Virus record (IMG/VR): IMGVR_UViG_3300050821_004119
Span: 1-64,000 of that record
Strand: one strand, 5' to 3'
Origin: a virus
DNA length: 64,000 nt
This document shows, piece after piece, positions 46,845-57,671 of this stretch (its first letter is position 1; each line of letters starts with the position of its first letter). The position numbers and the translations under genes were made by a program. Under the pieces are notes generated by a model. It made no database searches and had not been told where the DNA came from. It saw nothing but the letters and a program-made list of their open reading frames with translations.

Positions 46845-47455
46845 GATATATAATTATAAGTCCCAACGCCATTAACGACTCATACGTTAAACAGATTGGT
46901 GATCTCCGTACTGAATTTATGCAGAATGCCCGTGTTACGACTGACGCTGGCGAATCTGTGCCGATGGAAGTAGTCCAACTAACCGATGGCGATTATGATG
47001 AGAAGAAGACTCTCAATGGTTCTTGGGCAAGTATGCAGGAATTTAATGAGAAGGTTCTTCCTGATTTAAATCTATATTTGAAATTGCAGATTCGTCACAA
47101 GACACAGGATATTGTTCATGTTGATCTTGGTAAGTCTTTGATCACATTGTACATGGCATACTTCGCAATCAATGCTGGTATCTCGACTAACATCAGTTGG
47201 CATATGCCTGATCCTAAGGACGAGAAGCCGACATTCAATATCGGTGGAGAAAGTGCATATTCGAATCCCCGCAATAACTTACGTCGTTATCTTGCCAGTC
47301 AGATTATGCAAAAGTCTATGAATGTTTTTATCGACAGTCCTACAATTGTCGATGTATTAAATCGCTTATTTCCCAGGATTGATCGCGAACTGCATATTGA
47401 TCCGTTGATAGAGATTCGCGAATCCGAAGAGGAGATAGAAAATGTCACACCATGA
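46841..47455 (+). CDS. Hypothetical protein, 204 aa
   Basis: ATGA overlap with the glycosyltransferase gene. Starts MRYIIISPNAINDSYVKQIG. No recognised domain; ends with an acidic tail overlapping the next gene. Could assist the glycosyltransferase or the tail. Confidence 0.6.
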   Translation: MRYIIISPNAINDSYVKQIGDLRTEFMQNARVTTDAGESVPMEVVQLTDGDYDEKKTLNGSWASMQEFNEKVLPDLNLYLKLQIRHKTQDIVHVDLGKSLITLYMAYFAINAGISTNISWHMPDPKDEKPTFNIGGESAYSNPRNNLRRYLASQIMQKSMNVFIDSPTIVDVLNRLFPRIDRELHIDPLIEIRESEEEIENVTP

Positions 47456-47675
47456 AGACCGCGAGAATCTGAAAATGATGATTCGCTCTACGGTCGAACA
47501 AAGATTTGGCACGGCGGCGGACTCGGTTCGCAACTTTGTTGAGAAAAAGGAAATCCCGCTGTCGATTGGCGAGATCATACAGAAGTTCATTCGTACCCAG
47601 GGGAACTATGCGATTAGGACTCTTGAGGCACATATTGATCATCATGAAGTTACATACAAGAAACAAGGAGATTAG
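47442..47675 (+). CDS. Hypothetical protein, 77 aa
   Basis: Helical, charged protein (MSHHEDRENLKMMIRSTVEQ). Just before the tail chaperone gene. Unknown. Confidence 0.58.
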   Translation: MSHHEDRENLKMMIRSTVEQRFGTAADSVRNFVEKKEIPLSIGEIIQKFIRTQGNYAIRTLEAHIDHHEVTYKKQGD

Positions 47676-47677
47676 TC

Positions 47678-48100
47678 ATGTCAGTAGTTCGTATCCCCCG
47701 CAAAATCAAGACCTTCGAATATGAGGGTTCAAAATTTGGTATTCGTCGTCTGCGTGTTGGCGAGATGGCTGAACTTACCCGCCTTACTTCCCTGTACCTT
47801 CTTTCAACCCGTCAAGAGTTGAAACAGGTCGTTGAAGATAAGATCACGGAATTCGCCGTTGTTCAGGGTGACCTGCATTTGATGCACGAAGCCCAAGTGT
47901 ACCTAGCGAAAACCGCTGTTATCGACCTCGAAAAACAGAATGCGATTTTCTTCGGCGACGAGAAGATTGAAGATGTGGACAATGACTTTGTGAGTGCCGC
48001 GTGGACCTGCTACAATACCGACGACACTGTGAAGGTTGAAAGTACTTCTGATCGCCCTTTGGAGCCCGTAGCGACTCCTCCGGCGACGACATCCGTCTAA
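47678..48100 (+). CDS. Tail assembly chaperone (short form)
   Basis: 140 residues, AAGGAG upstream. Its position immediately before the tape measure and the adjoining overlapping frame identify it as the equivalent of lambda gpG. The sequence begins MSVVRIPRKIKTFEYEGSKF. Produced by normal translation; a -1 shift yields the longer form. Confidence 0.75.
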   Translation: MSVVRIPRKIKTFEYEGSKFGIRRLRVGEMAELTRLTSLYLLSTRQELKQVVEDKITEFAVVQGDLHLMHEAQVYLAKTAVIDLEKQNAIFFGDEKIEDVDNDFVSAAWTCYNTDDTVKVESTSDRPLEPVATPPATTSV

Positions 48101-48351
48101 GACGAAACATTCTAAGTATAGCTGAGTATTTCCATATCAATCCGCTGGATGTTCATAAATGGGAATACTGCTACTTTTTAGAGGTAGTAGAGGATGTAAA
48201 TCGTTTAGTTGAGGAGAAGAATGCAAGGCAAATGGATAAGAATCCTGAGCCTGAAAAGAATGAAGATGGGACATACTTCGATAGCGAGTATCAAGAAGCC
48301 CATACCTTAACAAACGAGGAAATGATGTCTGAATTAGAGGGGTCTTTCTAA
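47678..48351 (+). CDS. Tail assembly chaperone, -1 frameshift product (gpGT-like)
   Basis: The slippery heptamer C CCT TTG lies at 48055-48061 (X XXY YYZ in the zero frame). The -1 frame is open from 48052, passes the zero-frame TAA at 48098 and continues to the TAA at 48349. The fusion would be 224 residues: 128 from the first frame plus 96 (GARSDSSGDDIRLRRNILSI... ending SELEGSF). The extension has no start of its own and ends one base before the tape-measure ATG. This matches the conserved lambda G/GT strategy, including -1 direction and position. Confidence 0.85.
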
Positions 48352-51300
48352 ATGTTTGAACGCAGTATTGGAATCAGATTAACCTTGTTGCCTGCCTTCG
48401 CAGAAGCGACAAAGTTAATTCTGTCCAATATTGGTGAGATTAATAAGGGATTGCAGTCCATCAATGAACAGGGTTCAAAGATTAATGTTAATGGATTGCA
48501 GACTTTAAATAAGGAATTATCTAGTCTAGTTGGTGCGGCTGGTGCAGCGAAGACTGCAATTGAAGCATTAAATGGCATCAAGATTTCCAAGAGTACTTTA
48601 TCGGCATTAGAAATTGGAATGACTGGTGTCGCTAAGTCGGCTAAGGTTGCAAAGGAAGCGATCAAGGAAACTGAAGTTCAGGTAGCACAGACCGCTACCG
48701 TCGTTGAAGCGAAGACCGCAGAGATGACTAAGGGATTTTTCAATTTAGCTGAAGAGGTAATGTTTGCTGAAAAGGCTTTAGCAAAACTTGCTCTTTTTGC
48801 TATGCCGAAAATGACCGAACCTATCGTTGGAATGAAGAATTTGACTGCGCACATTATGCTTGCAGAACAAGCAATGCGAAGACTCGACACCTTTGTTCCT
48901 AAAAATTTAGAAGATACAGTAATGCGACTGAATTCCGGCCTGCGGAATATGGTTGCTTTGTCATCTGGTGCTGGCGCTTCTCCGATGGCCTTGGGACCGG
49001 GACCTTCTTGGTCTACCGGAAGTAATCAATACGGTACGCGCAATATGTCGCTTGGTGCTGGCGGCACCCCAGAAGAAGCAAGACCTTGGTCGTCTGTTAC
49101 TGGCGACCGCCCGAATATGCTTGGTTCTGGTAATTGGGCTGGAAATAATATTACACCTTACGGTCAGCGAAATGTTACGCCAGGTTCTAGTGCCTATGAA
49201 TCTGGTTATGGCGGACAATCGTATTCTGGTGCTGCTGGAGCGATTACACCTTATGTTCAGGATTTAGGTCAGGGTAGATTTATTCCAAAAGGTGTTCCAG
49301 GTCGCCCTGATTACGGAGCTATGCCTCCTGCTGAATTTGGTAATAATGTAGCTAAATTCGGTAGTGCAATTTCAAGATTTGGCGATCAAACTCAATCATT
49401 TGGTTGGTCAGCAATAATGCCCGCAATGATGGCGGCTAGTGTTGCTGTTCCTGCGATTACAAGCCAAATGGATTTGCAAGACTTATATGCCGTTGCTCAT
49501 GAAGCATTGCAAGCCTCAAACGTAAGACCAGAACATTATGCTGCCAATATGAAGGGTGCAGAAGATGTATCTACAAAATTTGGTGGTTCATTAAGAGAAA
49601 ATATATCTGGTGTTTATACATTTATTTCTTCATTACCAACGGCAATTGATTTAAATAATCAAAAAAATATTGATTTAATGAATCAATCATATGAACAAAT
49701 AACAAAAGGTGGATTAGTTGGTGGTCGTTCTACACATCCGGTATCTCAAGAACATGCGATTCTTGATATTTTAGCATCTGTATCTAATTTGGGCATGCCT
49801 ATGAAAAATGCCGTACAATTAAGTCAGTCAATTAATACCCTTACCGATGTATATACTAATATCAAAAATAGGACATCTACGGACTTTGATTTACTTGGTA
49901 GTTCAGTTCGTAATATTGGTGCAATTGCTCATAACATGGGAATATCTTGGGAAGATACCATGACGATGGTAGGATTACTAGCAAAAGGAAAATATCGTGG
50001 TTCTGTAGCTGGTACTTCAATGAAGAGATTGTTCTCTCGTCAAACTATGGATCCGGCTCAAGCAAGAAAAGTAGAAGAAACTGTTGCTCATTTCGGCGGC
50101 AATGTTTCTATGTTCGATCATGGAAAAGTTCGATCTCCATTAGACTGGATTGCAGATGTTGCTAAATTTGAAGACCAACATCTGAAAGGTCCACAATTTG
50201 CTAAAGCAAGAATGCAATTAGAAGGTGGATTATCTGGTCTTTATCCTGGTGCTCCATTTGGAGAAATGGTTAATCTTTCTCGTGTAATGGGTGGTTCTAA
50301 AGGTTTTGCTGAATTTAAGAAATCACTTATTGGTGGTGCCCCTGGTGCAACTGATAGAGCAGCAGAAACCCGTGATATGGGTGGTAAGAATATTAAGTTT
50401 GAATCACAGAAGATTGATAATACTTGGCAGTTGGAGATGGCAAAAACCTTCAAAATGATGGGACCAGATATTATTAATGTTCTTCATTCTATTCAGGACT
50501 TGATTAAAGTATGGGATGGACTTTCTGATCCGGTCAAAGAATCTACTGTTCGTATTGCCGCATTCACTGTTGCGTTACTTGGTATTACTGGTATTGCTGC
50601 TATTTTCATTGGCAATTTCACTAAAATTGGTGGATTTGCAATTTCCGCAGGTGGTAATTTCATCAAATTGTCGGAACATTTACTTGGTTGTTCTGGTGCT
50701 GCCAATATTCTAAAAACAAGTTTGGTTGATAAACTCGCTGCATCAACCAGGGGAATTCTTGCTCCTGCATTAACCGCCGTAAAAACTGGATTAATGGGGA
50801 TGGTTAGGGCGTTTGCTGCATCAGATATTGCCATTGCTGCAACCGAATTATTATTAGGTCCAGTCGGTTGGATCATTCTTGGTATTGGTGCTATTACTGG
50901 TGGTTTTGCTCTTGCCTGGTCGAAAGATTGGGGCGGTATTCGAGAGAAGGTTGCTAATTTTCCTGCATTCCTAGGTGAGATCGTTGGACATATTCAAGTT
51001 TGGTTCGGGCATATTCCAGAACATTTACGGGATGCTGGTAACAAAATTAAAGAAATTTGGACCGGACTATGGGATGGCGTATTTGGTATTTTCAAAAATA
51101 TTTGGCAAGGAATTAAAGATATAATTTCTGGTGGTTTTCATTTCCCGGCAATTCATGTCAATTGGCCGCATCCTCCTGATTGGTGGGGGAAGACACAAGA
51201 AGAATTCCGTAAAGGACAAGCTAAGGGTGTTGCTGCTGAAGAAAAATCTGAAGGTATTACACATGCTACTTTTGGTACTTCACCTATGTCTCTGTTGTCC

Positions 51301-54072
51301 GGCGGTAATCAAGGTGGCGCGGCTGATCTGAGTTTCCTGACGAACGCTCCTGTTAGTAAGCCTGCTGGTCCTATTGGTCCTACGCTTGCTGCCGCACATC
51401 GTATTATTCAAAAACATGCTGAAAATGTTGCTGTTGTTAATAGTTTCGTTGCGGCGAACCCAGATCTTGCTTCTAGTGGAGGCGGCGGAGGTGGTTACAC
51501 GCCTGCTGCAAGCCCTGTAGCTCCTATTGTACAGGCCGCTGCTGGACATGCCGCCACTGTTAAGAGTGTTGTAAATTCTGGAGCATCCGATCAGGAAGTT
51601 GCCGATGCAATTGCCGCTCTATTTGATCCTTCAAAAAAGGTCAAGAAACATAAGGTTAAGCAGGGAATTGCTGACGGCTTCCTCGAATTAAAATCTCTGT
51701 CTATTGCACAGGTCGAAGAGTCTGCTGCTAAAATTACCGCTGCCTTAGAGAAGGCCGGAGCAAAGATTCACAAGACCTGGATTGATATTCTTGATCTTAA
51801 AACGATGAAGGTTACGCGGGTACATGGCGATTTATCTGCATACAAAGCCGCACTTGGAACAACAACTAAAGATGATTCTGTTCAAATTGCTCATGATTAT
51901 TTAATGAAAATTAAACGCGAAATCGAACATGGTGTTCCGGTCGATACAGATAAGGTGCTCGCAAATATGGCAATCCTGTATTCACATGCGATGTCTGATC
52001 ATGCGAAGAACGTCATTCTACAAATGGGAGATACGATTGCTGCTGCATTCCATAAGGCTGGCGACAAGATTAATCAGGCATTTGAGAAGAAGAAAGCTGC
52101 TTTTGATACAAATCTCAGAGAAGGTGCAACAACTCGCGCTGGCGATAAGTTCGATCTCCTGCAAGAACAAATGGGCGGTAAGGTTCCTACACTTGGGGAA
52201 TCTCCTACGACTAAAGACTTGACTTCGGTTATTAAAGCTGAAACTGCGGAACGTAATGCTCTTGCTTCTACTCTTCTTAATGAAAAAGATGATGCTAAGG
52301 ATTTGGCAACGAAGTATGCTGAACTTACCGCTGAGATTGATAAATTGAACGGCAAGTCTGCATACGAACAGAAAATTCGCCAAGAGAAGAAAGCCGAGCT
52401 TGCGGCCCTTCAACCTGCATATGATGCAGTAACAGCGCGTATCGCGGCCCAACAGGGTGTTGTCGATAATCTTAGTGCTTCTATTTTGAAACAAAATGAG
52501 GCGCTTAAAATTGCCAAAGACACATGGTCAGGGTTATTTTACAACATTCAACAACATAATGTTTCTACACTGATCGACCAGAATTTCAAGGGTCTTGGTG
52601 ATCATATTCAGAATTATTTCCAAAGACAGAATTTGCCAACTGGTTCCGCTGGTAACTCTTGGCGTGGACAACAGGCTAATGATTTTGCTAATCAGTTTAT
52701 GCAACAATTGATGACTGGAATTACTGGAGCGTCTGGAAGCACAAGTATGCTTGAGAAGATTTTTCACGCCGGTACTAAAGGTAATAAGAAAACTGGACAG
52801 CCTCCAACACAAGCTGAAACTCAGTATATTCAAAAAGCAGATGAAGGAAACAAGACTTTATCAAAAATCGAAAAGAACACACAATATTTAAATCCAAGTA
52901 CCGTTAAATCTGTTGGTGGTTCCAGTGTTGCCAATGCTAATGGAATACCCATGCCTGTTGCGGTATTTGATCAAAATGGTTCAACTGATGTTGGACAATC
53001 ACTTCTTGATACGCAAAATGCAATATTAAATAATACTGCAAGTGTGACATATGGTGGTGGAACTGCTAGCTCAAATCAAGCATCTGATCAATCTACTGCG
53101 CTGACTTCAATGCAAAAGTTTCAGCAGGTTGCTAATGATATTTCTACTGGAATGAGTTTATTGAATGGTCTTAAAGCAGGCGGTATTGGTGGAGCATTAC
53201 AGGCTGGTTCTGCTGCACAGAGTTTAGCTGGTGCATTTGGTGCCTCAGTTGGAACTAGTAATACGATTGCTTTAATTACAAGTGCACTTGGTTTTCTTGG
53301 AATTGGTCCGCATACTACACCGGCACAAGCACCTGATATTAACAATCCTCAATATGGTCAGAATACTGCAAATTGGTCTGGTTCACAACAACTTGTTAAT
53401 GGTCAGCAGATTCAACCTAATGCACAGTATTCCTCTTATATGGGTGCTCAAAACGAAGCAACACAGATGTATAATTATGTTTCTAATCCTGCTTCACAAA
53501 TTGGAATGAATCCAGCACAACAACTTGCAATTCAGCAAATGGCAGCACTCTCTAAAAATTCTAAGGGCGTTGACATGGGTGCGGCTGGTCTTGCTATTAC
53601 TTCAGAACATCAAGGTGTTTTGACTCTTGCTGATGGACAAAAAATCTCCGTTACAGATTTTGACAACCTATTGAATACTACACAGGGTATGTTATCGCAG
53701 TTCCAAAATAATGCCCTTCAGCAACAACAGAATGCTGATCGCCTTGCGTCTTCGTTTACCGCGATGTTGTTGAACGGTCCTGCTGGCTTCACTATGCCTG
53801 ATTTCGTCGGTGGTGGTTCTGGTCAAGCTGGAATTAATCATGTGATGCCGACTGCATCTGTTGGTAATAACAATTTAAGAACAACACAAAGTACACCAAC
53901 AACGCAAACTGTTAATGTTCAGATTATGCCTGGTGCGACGATTCATGGAGCAACAGTTGAAACTGTTCAGACAGCTATCGAAAATAGCATTCCTCAAATA
54001 ACACAAGCTGTGAATGCCCAGAACTATGGCGCGGCCAGGTTCTCGGGAAATTACACGAGTAATACGTGGTAG
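48352..54072 (+). CDS. Tape measure protein
   Basis: 1906 residues, the longest gene, right after the frameshifted chaperone. It sets tail length; at about 0.15 nm per helical residue it predicts roughly 285 nm. Helical throughout, with two hydrophobic segments near residues 740-840 (AFTVALLGITGIAAIFIG and LGPVGWIILGIGAITGGFAL), Gly/Ser-rich stretches and a Gln/Asn-rich C-terminal third. No lysozyme or peptidase motif seen. Confidence 0.95.
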   Translation: MFERSIGIRLTLLPAFAEATKLILSNIGEINKGLQSINEQGSKINVNGLQTLNKELSSLVGAAGAAKTAIEALNGIKISKSTLSALEIGMTGVAKSAKVAKEAIKETEVQVAQTATVVEAKTAEMTKGFFNLAEEVMFAEKALAKLALFAMPKMTEPIVGMKNLTAHIMLAEQAMRRLDTFVPKNLEDTVMRLNSGLRNMVALSSGAGASPMALGPGPSWSTGSNQYGTRNMSLGAGGTPEEARPWSSVTGDRPNMLGSGNWAGNNITPYGQRNVTPGSSAYESGYGGQSYSGAAGAITPYVQDLGQGRFIPKGVPGRPDYGAMPPAEFGNNVAKFGSAISRFGDQTQSFGWSAIMPAMMAASVAVPAITSQMDLQDLYAVAHEALQASNVRPEHYAANMKGAEDVSTKFGGSLRENISGVYTFISSLPTAIDLNNQKNIDLMNQSYEQITKGGLVGGRSTHPVSQEHAILDILASVSNLGMPMKNAVQLSQSINTLTDVYTNIKNRTSTDFDLLGSSVRNIGAIAHNMGISWEDTMTMVGLLAKGKYRGSVAGTSMKRLFSRQTMDPAQARKVEETVAHFGGNVSMFDHGKVRSPLDWIADVAKFEDQHLKGPQFAKARMQLEGGLSGLYPGAPFGEMVNLSRVMGGSKGFAEFKKSLIGGAPGATDRAAETRDMGGKNIKFESQKIDNTWQLEMAKTFKMMGPDIINVLHSIQDLIKVWDGLSDPVKESTVRIAAFTVALLGITGIAAIFIGNFTKIGGFAISAGGNFIKLSEHLLGCSGAANILKTSLVDKLAASTRGILAPALTAVKTGLMGMVRAFAASDIAIAATELLLGPVGWIILGIGAITGGFALAWSKDWGGIREKVANFPAFLGEIVGHIQVWFGHIPEHLRDAGNKIKEIWTGLWDGVFGIFKNIWQGIKDIISGGFHFPAIHVNWPHPPDWWGKTQEEFRKGQAKGVAAEEKSEGITHATFGTSPMSLLSGGNQGGAADLSFLTNAPVSKPAGPIGPTLAAAHRIIQKHAENVAVVNSFVAANPDLASSGGGGGGYTPAASPVAPIVQAAAGHAATVKSVVNSGASDQEVADAIAALFDPSKKVKKHKVKQGIADGFLELKSLSIAQVEESAAKITAALEKAGAKIHKTWIDILDLKTMKVTRVHGDLSAYKAALGTTTKDDSVQIAHDYLMKIKREIEHGVPVDTDKVLANMAILYSHAMSDHAKNVILQMGDTIAAAFHKAGDKINQAFEKKKAAFDTNLREGATTRAGDKFDLLQEQMGGKVPTLGESPTTKDLTSVIKAETAERNALASTLLNEKDDAKDLATKYAELTAEIDKLNGKSAYEQKIRQEKKAELAALQPAYDAVTARIAAQQGVVDNLSASILKQNEALKIAKDTWSGLFYNIQQHNVSTLIDQNFKGLGDHIQNYFQRQNLPTGSAGNSWRGQQANDFANQFMQQLMTGITGASGSTSMLEKIFHAGTKGNKKTGQPPTQAETQYIQKADEGNKTLSKIEKNTQYLNPSTVKSVGGSSVANANGIPMPVAVFDQNGSTDVGQSLLDTQNAILNNTASVTYGGGTASSNQASDQSTALTSMQKFQQVANDISTGMSLLNGLKAGGIGGALQAGSAAQSLAGAFGASVGTSNTIALITSALGFLGIGPHTTPAQAPDINNPQYGQNTANWSGSQQLVNGQQIQPNAQYSSYMGAQNEATQMYNYVSNPASQIGMNPAQQLAIQQMAALSKNSKGVDMGAAGLAITSEHQGVLTLADGQKISVTDFDNLLNTTQGMLSQFQNNALQQQQNADRLASSFTAMLLNGPAGFTMPDFVGGGSGQAGINHVMPTASVGNNNLRTTQSTPTTQTVNVQIMPGATIHGATVETVQTAIENSIPQITQAVNAQNYGAARFSGNYTSNTW

Positions 54073-54084
54073 ACGGAGATTATT

Positions 54085-55044
54085 ATGGCGTTGAAATTAA
54101 GTCCGACATGGGCCGTGGATGGCGTGGCATTAAGTCGCAACCCTGATTCATTCATTTATCAGTTTGACAAAGCGAACGTTACGTATGAAAAGCAAGCTGC
54201 CGGTAATCAATTGCGGATTCAAGCGCCGCGTTTAACGACGGCCATAGATGTTACTTTAACATGGAAACTTGCTCCTCGGCGCGTCGTACGTAATATTTTA
54301 CAGTATTGTAACAATTCATATCCGTTACCTGGTTCACCACATACGATCACAATCGACGGTATTCAGCCAGCTCTCGTGCTAAAAGGCTATTTTGATACGC
54401 CAAAATTGGAGATGTCTAAGGATAATCTCTCGACAAAAACCGGCGAAGGTGGTACACTACAAGACCTGACGATGACGATAAGATCGGACAGCAAGGGCTT
54501 CCAGTCTTTGAATTTCGTGCCCGTTGGCTCATCCTCGACGCCCGCTCAAGTACAGGGTTCGTTCGGCGGACAGATCGGAAACTACCTGGATTATTTGCCA
54601 AAGTGGGATGGCGCTTCGTACTGGACACAACCGTTTGCCTCCTCTACAACGATGACGGTTTATAATTTAGGGAATCAAGAATGGTTGCCCGTTGTAAAGA
54701 TTGACGGCCCGTTCAGCACCTTTAGCATGACGGAACTTAATTCTGATGTTGACGGAACTGGCCTAGGTGTCAAATTCCTGTGGACTGGTTCTCCAATCCT
54801 GACCGGACAGGGTGTATTCTTTAATACGTTTCAAAATCGTTGTTATACGCAAATCGGTTCTAGCTTAACAGAAGTGTTCACCTTTGTTCTTCAGACTGTT
54901 TCAGACGGACAACCATTTGGTTATTGGCCCGGCATGGTTGTAGGATCAAATTCATTCGTAGTTTCTGCGACTGGTTCGTTTACGAATTTCACTTTGGTGG
55001 ATTTCTCGAACAACAATCAAGAGCGTTTTAGGTATTGGGCTTAA
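54085..55044 (+). CDS. Putative distal tail protein (Dit-like), 319 aa
   Basis: First gene behind the tape measure; CGGAG upstream. Beta-rich, N-terminal half compact (VDVTLTWKLAPRRVVRNIL), consistent with a Dit-type baseplate hub subunit. The assignment relies on order. Confidence 0.6.
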   Translation: MALKLSPTWAVDGVALSRNPDSFIYQFDKANVTYEKQAAGNQLRIQAPRLTTAIDVTLTWKLAPRRVVRNILQYCNNSYPLPGSPHTITIDGIQPALVLKGYFDTPKLEMSKDNLSTKTGEGGTLQDLTMTIRSDSKGFQSLNFVPVGSSSTPAQVQGSFGGQIGNYLDYLPKWDGASYWTQPFASSTTMTVYNLGNQEWLPVVKIDGPFSTFSMTELNSDVDGTGLGVKFLWTGSPILTGQGVFFNTFQNRCYTQIGSSLTEVFTFVLQTVSDGQPFGYWPGMVVGSNSFVVSATGSFTNFTLVDFSNNNQERFRYWA

Positions 55045-55055
55045 GGAATTTATTT

Positions 55056-57662
55056 ATGCCAACTCCAAATATAGTAAATGCCGTTACGCTTGGAACAGGT
55101 TCCGTCGGTGGAGTTAATGTTTCCTTTGGTGGATGGACAGCACAATTTGAACAGAACATACCGCATCATACTCCTGCTGTTGGTAATCTTGTTATTCTTG
55201 TTGGTGGTAGAGATTTTAATCAAACTACCGGCGGTACAATGGGATCTGGCTGGAATCTGATTAGTTTAAATGGATTAACTCCAGGATCTCCTACACAAGG
55301 ATGTTCATCTTATCGTTACATTTGGTTAATGTGGAAAATTTGGACAAATTCAGACACTGTTGGTGAAACAGCAATGTTTCCATCTACTGGAGCAAATCAA
55401 TATACTATTTATGATATTGCTGCTGGAAGTTTTGATCCTATAAATCCAATTCCACAAACATTAATCCTTGGTAATTCACATCCTCCTTTTGATGACGGTA
55501 GAACTAACACTCCTCCATTTGGTCCTAGTTTTACAACCTGTGCAATTACTCCTAATTCAATTGGAATGTTACCTATATTTGTTGCTCAAGGAACAAATTC
55601 ATTTTCTCCTGCTGGTCCCCCAACATGGATGGGAGCAGGAGCAACATTAGATGGTTATTCATTTGTTGCAAACATCGGTGCAAGTACACCTTTGTATCTT
55701 TCTACTGCTCATGGTGCAATAACTACTGATATAACTACCCCAATTGTTGCTACATTTACTGCAGATGCAAATAATCCTCAAAACAGTAATTGGGACACTA
55801 TTGTTCTTCTTGTTGCCTCTGGTCCGCCTCCGACTCCTGTAACTATTCCTTCTAATAATGTTCAAACGCCGACTTTCACAACTCAGGTTTATCGAAATGG
55901 GAATTGGATAGATATCCGCACTCGTTCTGCTTCTGCTCGTATTGATAAGGGTAAGGCCGGACAAATGACCTTAGTTCTTGATGACAATGCAAATGATCCA
56001 CAGCGTTCACATCTATACGAAGGTGAAAAGGTTCGTGCATATCGCGGTGTTGTCGGTAGCACAAGTACGCGGTCCTGGACGGGTTTTGTCGATGCTCCTA
56101 CGATTACCGATGAAGGCCCTATTTCTCGATCAGTAGTCGTTACAGATTACCTACAGGAATTGAACACGGCTATTCTACTTGACGGACACGTATTCGATAA
56201 CTACGACCCGATGTATGTCTGTGCCTCTGTAATTCAGAACACGATTGACACAGGACAGTATGTGCCTACGGATGATGCAAATAATTCTCTTACAGGTGCA
56301 ACGACAAATTTCTCAACTTCAAGTGGAAACAAGATTTGTTATTTTCCTGAATTGTTTAATTTGAACGGCAGTGCGTTCACTCTCGCATCTGGACAACTAG
56401 GCTCTTACACATCTGGTCCGTTTGCCTATGCCTCGATGTCTGTGCCGATAGCTTCTGGTAACCAGGCATATCTGACCTACACGCTTCCTAATCAGTACCT
56501 GATCGCCTCTATGACTCAAATCCTGGGTTCTACGATGACGCTGGCGACGAGCAGTGTAATTCCTCCTGCCTCAGGACAGTACGTTGCGGATTATTATAAC
56601 GGTGTTCTATATTTTAATACTGCAAATCAGGGACAAACTCTTTATCTCTCCTCGACGTTCTTTCAATCTCCGATCTGGTCATTCGCACCGGGAACAAAAG
56701 CGTTCGACATTATCTCTGAAGTAATGGATAAATCGGGTTGCAGATGGGGTGTAGATGCATACGGCAAATTCTGGTCTAAGTTTATTGACTCGACGACCGC
56801 ACCAAAGCGAATATTCAATAGGGCTTCATACATTAATCTGTCGCTACAGATAAATCGTGATCGTCGTAATGTGATCGTAGTTGAAGGATGGAATCCTATT
56901 CTTTCACAATTGATCGTATCTATGGCTGTTAATTATACCGACATCTTCACACCTCCTCCATCTGGTCTCGGTAAGAAACAGATTATGATCGTTCAGGATC
57001 AATCCTGGATTACCCAGAGTGTTGTTAATCAAGCAGCGTATTATGCTGCACAGCAGATTGGTCGTCGCGGTAAGATTAAAACTGTCAAGATTATTGATGA
57101 TCCAACTATTAATGTTGAAGACTGCGTTGCATTTGTCCCGGCATTTCCAGAACTGACACCGGGAGATTTCTTCTATGTCGATTCAATTGAGTGGACATAT
57201 GCGATTCCTCAGGGTGGCGGCATTACCTCTACTGCTACATTAAGCGGTGGTAGTTTACCGGGCCAAGGTATCGTTTACATTAATACGATTAATACTAATG
57301 CATATCTCCAGGCTCTAGGAATAACGAATATTCAGCCTATTAGAGCCTGTTCGCTAACACCGGCTGGCGGAAATTATTACAGTTCTTTTAGTATCGCTGG
57401 AGGATTAACGATCAACTTTGACGAATCATATAGATCATATGGCGGATTATTTGGGGCATTCCTTAATCTTGAAGTATATGGATCTGATAGTTCATATCAG
57501 AAATTCAGTCTTAGTTCTTCGTATCAGGCTGGCGGAACATATTCGTATCCGATCAGCATGACGAACTTCAATCCTTTCGTGTTTTATGTTTTTAAGCTGT
57601 CATACCAGGATCCTTTTGGAAACCTCGGGATTTACCGCGACTTCATTTCTGCGTTGCCATAG
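55056..57662 (+). CDS. Putative tail-associated/baseplate protein, 868 aa
   Basis: Start taken at 55056 after AAGGAA; an earlier frame extends into the upstream gene. Begins MPTPNIVNAVTLGTGSVGGV, a Gly-rich beta domain of about 270 residues, then a region (IRTRSASARIDKGKAGQMTL...) reminiscent of the gp27-like tail hub core, then further beta domains. Likely baseplate hub with an N-terminal carbohydrate-binding-like domain. Confidence 0.62.
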   Translation: MPTPNIVNAVTLGTGSVGGVNVSFGGWTAQFEQNIPHHTPAVGNLVILVGGRDFNQTTGGTMGSGWNLISLNGLTPGSPTQGCSSYRYIWLMWKIWTNSDTVGETAMFPSTGANQYTIYDIAAGSFDPINPIPQTLILGNSHPPFDDGRTNTPPFGPSFTTCAITPNSIGMLPIFVAQGTNSFSPAGPPTWMGAGATLDGYSFVANIGASTPLYLSTAHGAITTDITTPIVATFTADANNPQNSNWDTIVLLVASGPPPTPVTIPSNNVQTPTFTTQVYRNGNWIDIRTRSASARIDKGKAGQMTLVLDDNANDPQRSHLYEGEKVRAYRGVVGSTSTRSWTGFVDAPTITDEGPISRSVVVTDYLQELNTAILLDGHVFDNYDPMYVCASVIQNTIDTGQYVPTDDANNSLTGATTNFSTSSGNKICYFPELFNLNGSAFTLASGQLGSYTSGPFAYASMSVPIASGNQAYLTYTLPNQYLIASMTQILGSTMTLATSSVIPPASGQYVADYYNGVLYFNTANQGQTLYLSSTFFQSPIWSFAPGTKAFDIISEVMDKSGCRWGVDAYGKFWSKFIDSTTAPKRIFNRASYINLSLQINRDRRNVIVVEGWNPILSQLIVSMAVNYTDIFTPPPSGLGKKQIMIVQDQSWITQSVVNQAAYYAAQQIGRRGKIKTVKIIDDPTINVEDCVAFVPAFPELTPGDFFYVDSIEWTYAIPQGGGITSTATLSGGSLPGQGIVYINTINTNAYLQALGITNIQPIRACSLTPAGGNYYSSFSIAGGLTINFDESYRSYGGLFGAFLNLEVYGSDSSYQKFSLSSSYQAGGTYSYPISMTNFNPFVFYVFKLSYQDPFGNLGIYRDFISALP

Positions 57663-57671
57663 GAGATTATC

